Positions 24,801 to 25,168 of a stretch of 25,168 nt of DNA are shown in pieces (position 1 is the stretch's first letter; every line of letters begins with the position of its first letter). The notes under the pieces are model-generated. The model was not told the DNA's origin and did not search any database. It worked only from the letters and a program-made list of their open reading frames with translations. Source of the stretch: Methanobacteriota archaeon. Lineage in GTDB: Archaea > Halobacteriota > Methanosarcinia > Methanosarcinales > Methanoperedenaceae. A program made the position numbers and the translations under genes. The stretch spans positions 1-25,168 of the forward strand of contig JAHIFK010000310.1 in NCBI GenBank assembly GCA_018900975.1, in the 5' to 3' direction.

Positions 24801-25168
24801 GAGCACGATCATTGTTGATAAATTCGAGGCATTTTATGTTCTGGAGGAGGGCGAATGGCTGGTTTTTGTGGTAGGCTATAATTACACAAGTGGCAAGGGC
24901 AAGCCGTTAAGCTCATCCAACGTGCGCACCCTGCGCCTTCGCATACCTGATATCAGCATGCGCAAATTCATATTTTACAGCCTCAAAGGCACAGCGCCGG
25001 GAAAGCTCGGCAGCGGCAACATACTCGAACAGTTGCAGAAACTCAAAATACCGCGCCTTGTGATAAATGGCGAAGATAACAGGCGTGCTGTCGGGGAGCT
25101 GATGGCGCCGTTCCTCATCGAAGTTGCGAAGAAGGAGGCGCTGGATCGGGAGATTAAAGAAACGGATG
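21859..25168 (+). CDS. Type IIG restriction-modification protein (3' end outside window)
   Basis: At least 1103 residues, still open at the right edge. A single chain combines cutting, methylating and recognising. The N-terminal nuclease has a PD-(D/E)xK pattern: GFAD78 ... IFIE92-A-K94. A helical linker follows. The adenine methyltransferase has motif I LDPACGSGSF (from D442) and motif IV NPPY (593-596), as in N6-adenine enzymes of the Eco57I kind. Next comes a target recognition region (about 597-915, with QGIITGDNKKYL) and a C-terminal domain. The start is TTG at 21859, supported by AAGGAG (21844-21849) nine bases upstream; an ATG at 21877 is an alternative. The recognition region is far more AT-rich than both flanks. 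It lies downstream of aspC with a promoter of its own. Confidence 0.92.
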   Translation, partial: MIDNEAMSRIRQDIEKLVTSYKSLKKSKNDEPKEMAAISEANVRADFIDRLFEILGWDIRNPDEYDREHFIRGAGFADVALKLDKKPTIFIEAKRFGVIQHRDKVKGDWTLEERQSILYAASKNCKWAILTNFEKFRVFNALTGLTVLNFESVDDYVKRLWDLIHLTKEFVLSEKIDKLGAREEKEPIDKEFLGLLNNWRIKLANDIYRNNFLNEGKPPDLSQLFPDYAKHENDPKYAKFLESRREILRKRLDFSVLKDEKGIFDIEKLKSAVQRILDRLIIIRWAEDHLLLDDSNILGDKLKLWKSAGRYNPLYEALFSDGALFDKFNDIHNGEIFKRGMFYDRINVSSHVLENIIEEMTSRSFRKFDFDVLGNTYETYLGNTLRLKEDNTFELKPSQETRKESGIYYTPPYVVDYIVKNTLGALLKDKMPEQVARIKVLDPACGSGSFLIKAYDCFANYYEEKNRPIKARIDENVRKGIIFESSESIYEGYEASILMNNIHGVDLDSQAAEIAAVNLMLKALKAEEMLPPILGETIKVGNSLISGSEEELKRYFGEEWRAKKAFNWEEEFADVFDKALAEGERGFDVVIGNPPYITLALGKKQKFVSDEELAYFTDKYPNSMEYKGNTYTLFVERAIQYLKMNGMLSFIIPNTILSAYHVREIRGYILDTCKILQIVDIHDKVFKDAEIGGNTILILEREKSEESRDKNNVKIIKIDNAEQFIKKSFAIEEINQRIFRTIPDKKFLLNKSDLSLLNKLEKGCIKLGEIATFYQGIITGDNKKYLSNKPESSKHQKIIRGKDIERYSLKFGGIYVYFDKEMLWSNTDENMFLVDEKIISRQTSDHLVATYDNEKYFSLDSTHVIIPTGVNIKYLLALFNSKLLNNYYQMIVPEAGRTFAQVKIVNLKQLPIKNTSLEIQQEFASLVDRMLSLNQQLNRINADFQHYLNLRPHSKVALRSVMDALPVGDKEVLKDHFGKPVSTIIVDKFEAFYVLEEGEWLVFVVGYNYTSGKGKPLSSSNVRTLRLRIPDISMRKFIFYSLKGTAPGKLGSGNILEQLQKLKIPRLVINGEDNRRAVGELMAPFLIEVAKKEALDREIKETD

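Noticed and set aside
1..25168. Insertion sequences, integrases, rRNA or CRISPR genes
   Set aside because: No transposase or integrase motifs, rRNA-like stretches or regularly spaced repeats were seen.

Overview
The window looks like a chromosomal segment of a euryarchaeon, most likely from the methanogen/ANME side (Methanosarcinales-like, possibly Methanoperedens-like). This rests on family content: an archaeal TOPRIM-type DnaG primase, an archaeal-type CobT, a Lhr helicase, 6-phospho-3-hexuloisomerase, a TrmB-type regulator of the kind seen in methanogens and a deoxyhypusine-synthase-family gene. Many genes also have AT-rich TATA-like boxes about 25 bases before the start, with no clear ribosome binding site. 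The species call is inference; the domain call (Archaea) is firm.

Layout. 1-266: 5' part of a DUF350 membrane protein (-). 461-832: TrmB-like regulator (+), convergent with a cobT-dnaG pair (-, 822-3176). 3503-4217: two overlapping small genes (-), a TOPRIM protein and a DUF167 protein. 4367-8318: threonine catabolism, with kbl (-) and tdh (+) separated by a secreted DNRLRE-type surface protein and a small zinc-ribbon protein. 8319-8559: a convergent intergenic region packed with perfect hairpins. 8560-11969: Lhr helicase and a CYTH-domain protein (-). 11970-13419: a striking array of AGTTCG/CGAACT boxes in front of a deoxyhypusine-synthase-family gene (+). 13440-18111: mainly minus-strand genes, namely a small unknown, tyrA-aroE (aromatic amino acid synthesis, overlapping by 4 bases), a small Cys-rich protein, a roadblock/LC7 protein, a DUF84 inosine/xanthosine triphosphatase and an unknown. 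18205-21761: plus-strand run of MscS channel, small membrane protein, unknown, 6-phospho-3-hexuloisomerase and class I aminotransferase. 21859-25168: a large type IIG restriction-modification protein that runs off the window.

How genes work together. Tdh and Kbl would convert threonine to glycine and acetyl-CoA. AroE and TyrA are two steps of the shikimate/tyrosine route, and the class I aminotransferase could supply transamination. Hexuloisomerase fits the archaeal reverse ribulose-monophosphate route to pentoses. CobT belongs to cobamide synthesis. DnaG and Lhr are nucleic acid maintenance or RNA-processing proteins. The type IIG protein is a defence gene.

No proven new system was found. 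The most unusual signals are the closed multi-hairpin element at 8359-8473, the AT-rich specificity segment inserted in the restriction-modification gene, the phased hexamer array before the deoxyhypusine-synthase paralogue, and the PheT-like C-terminal domain on TyrA. No rRNA, tRNA, CRISPR array or transposase was seen.
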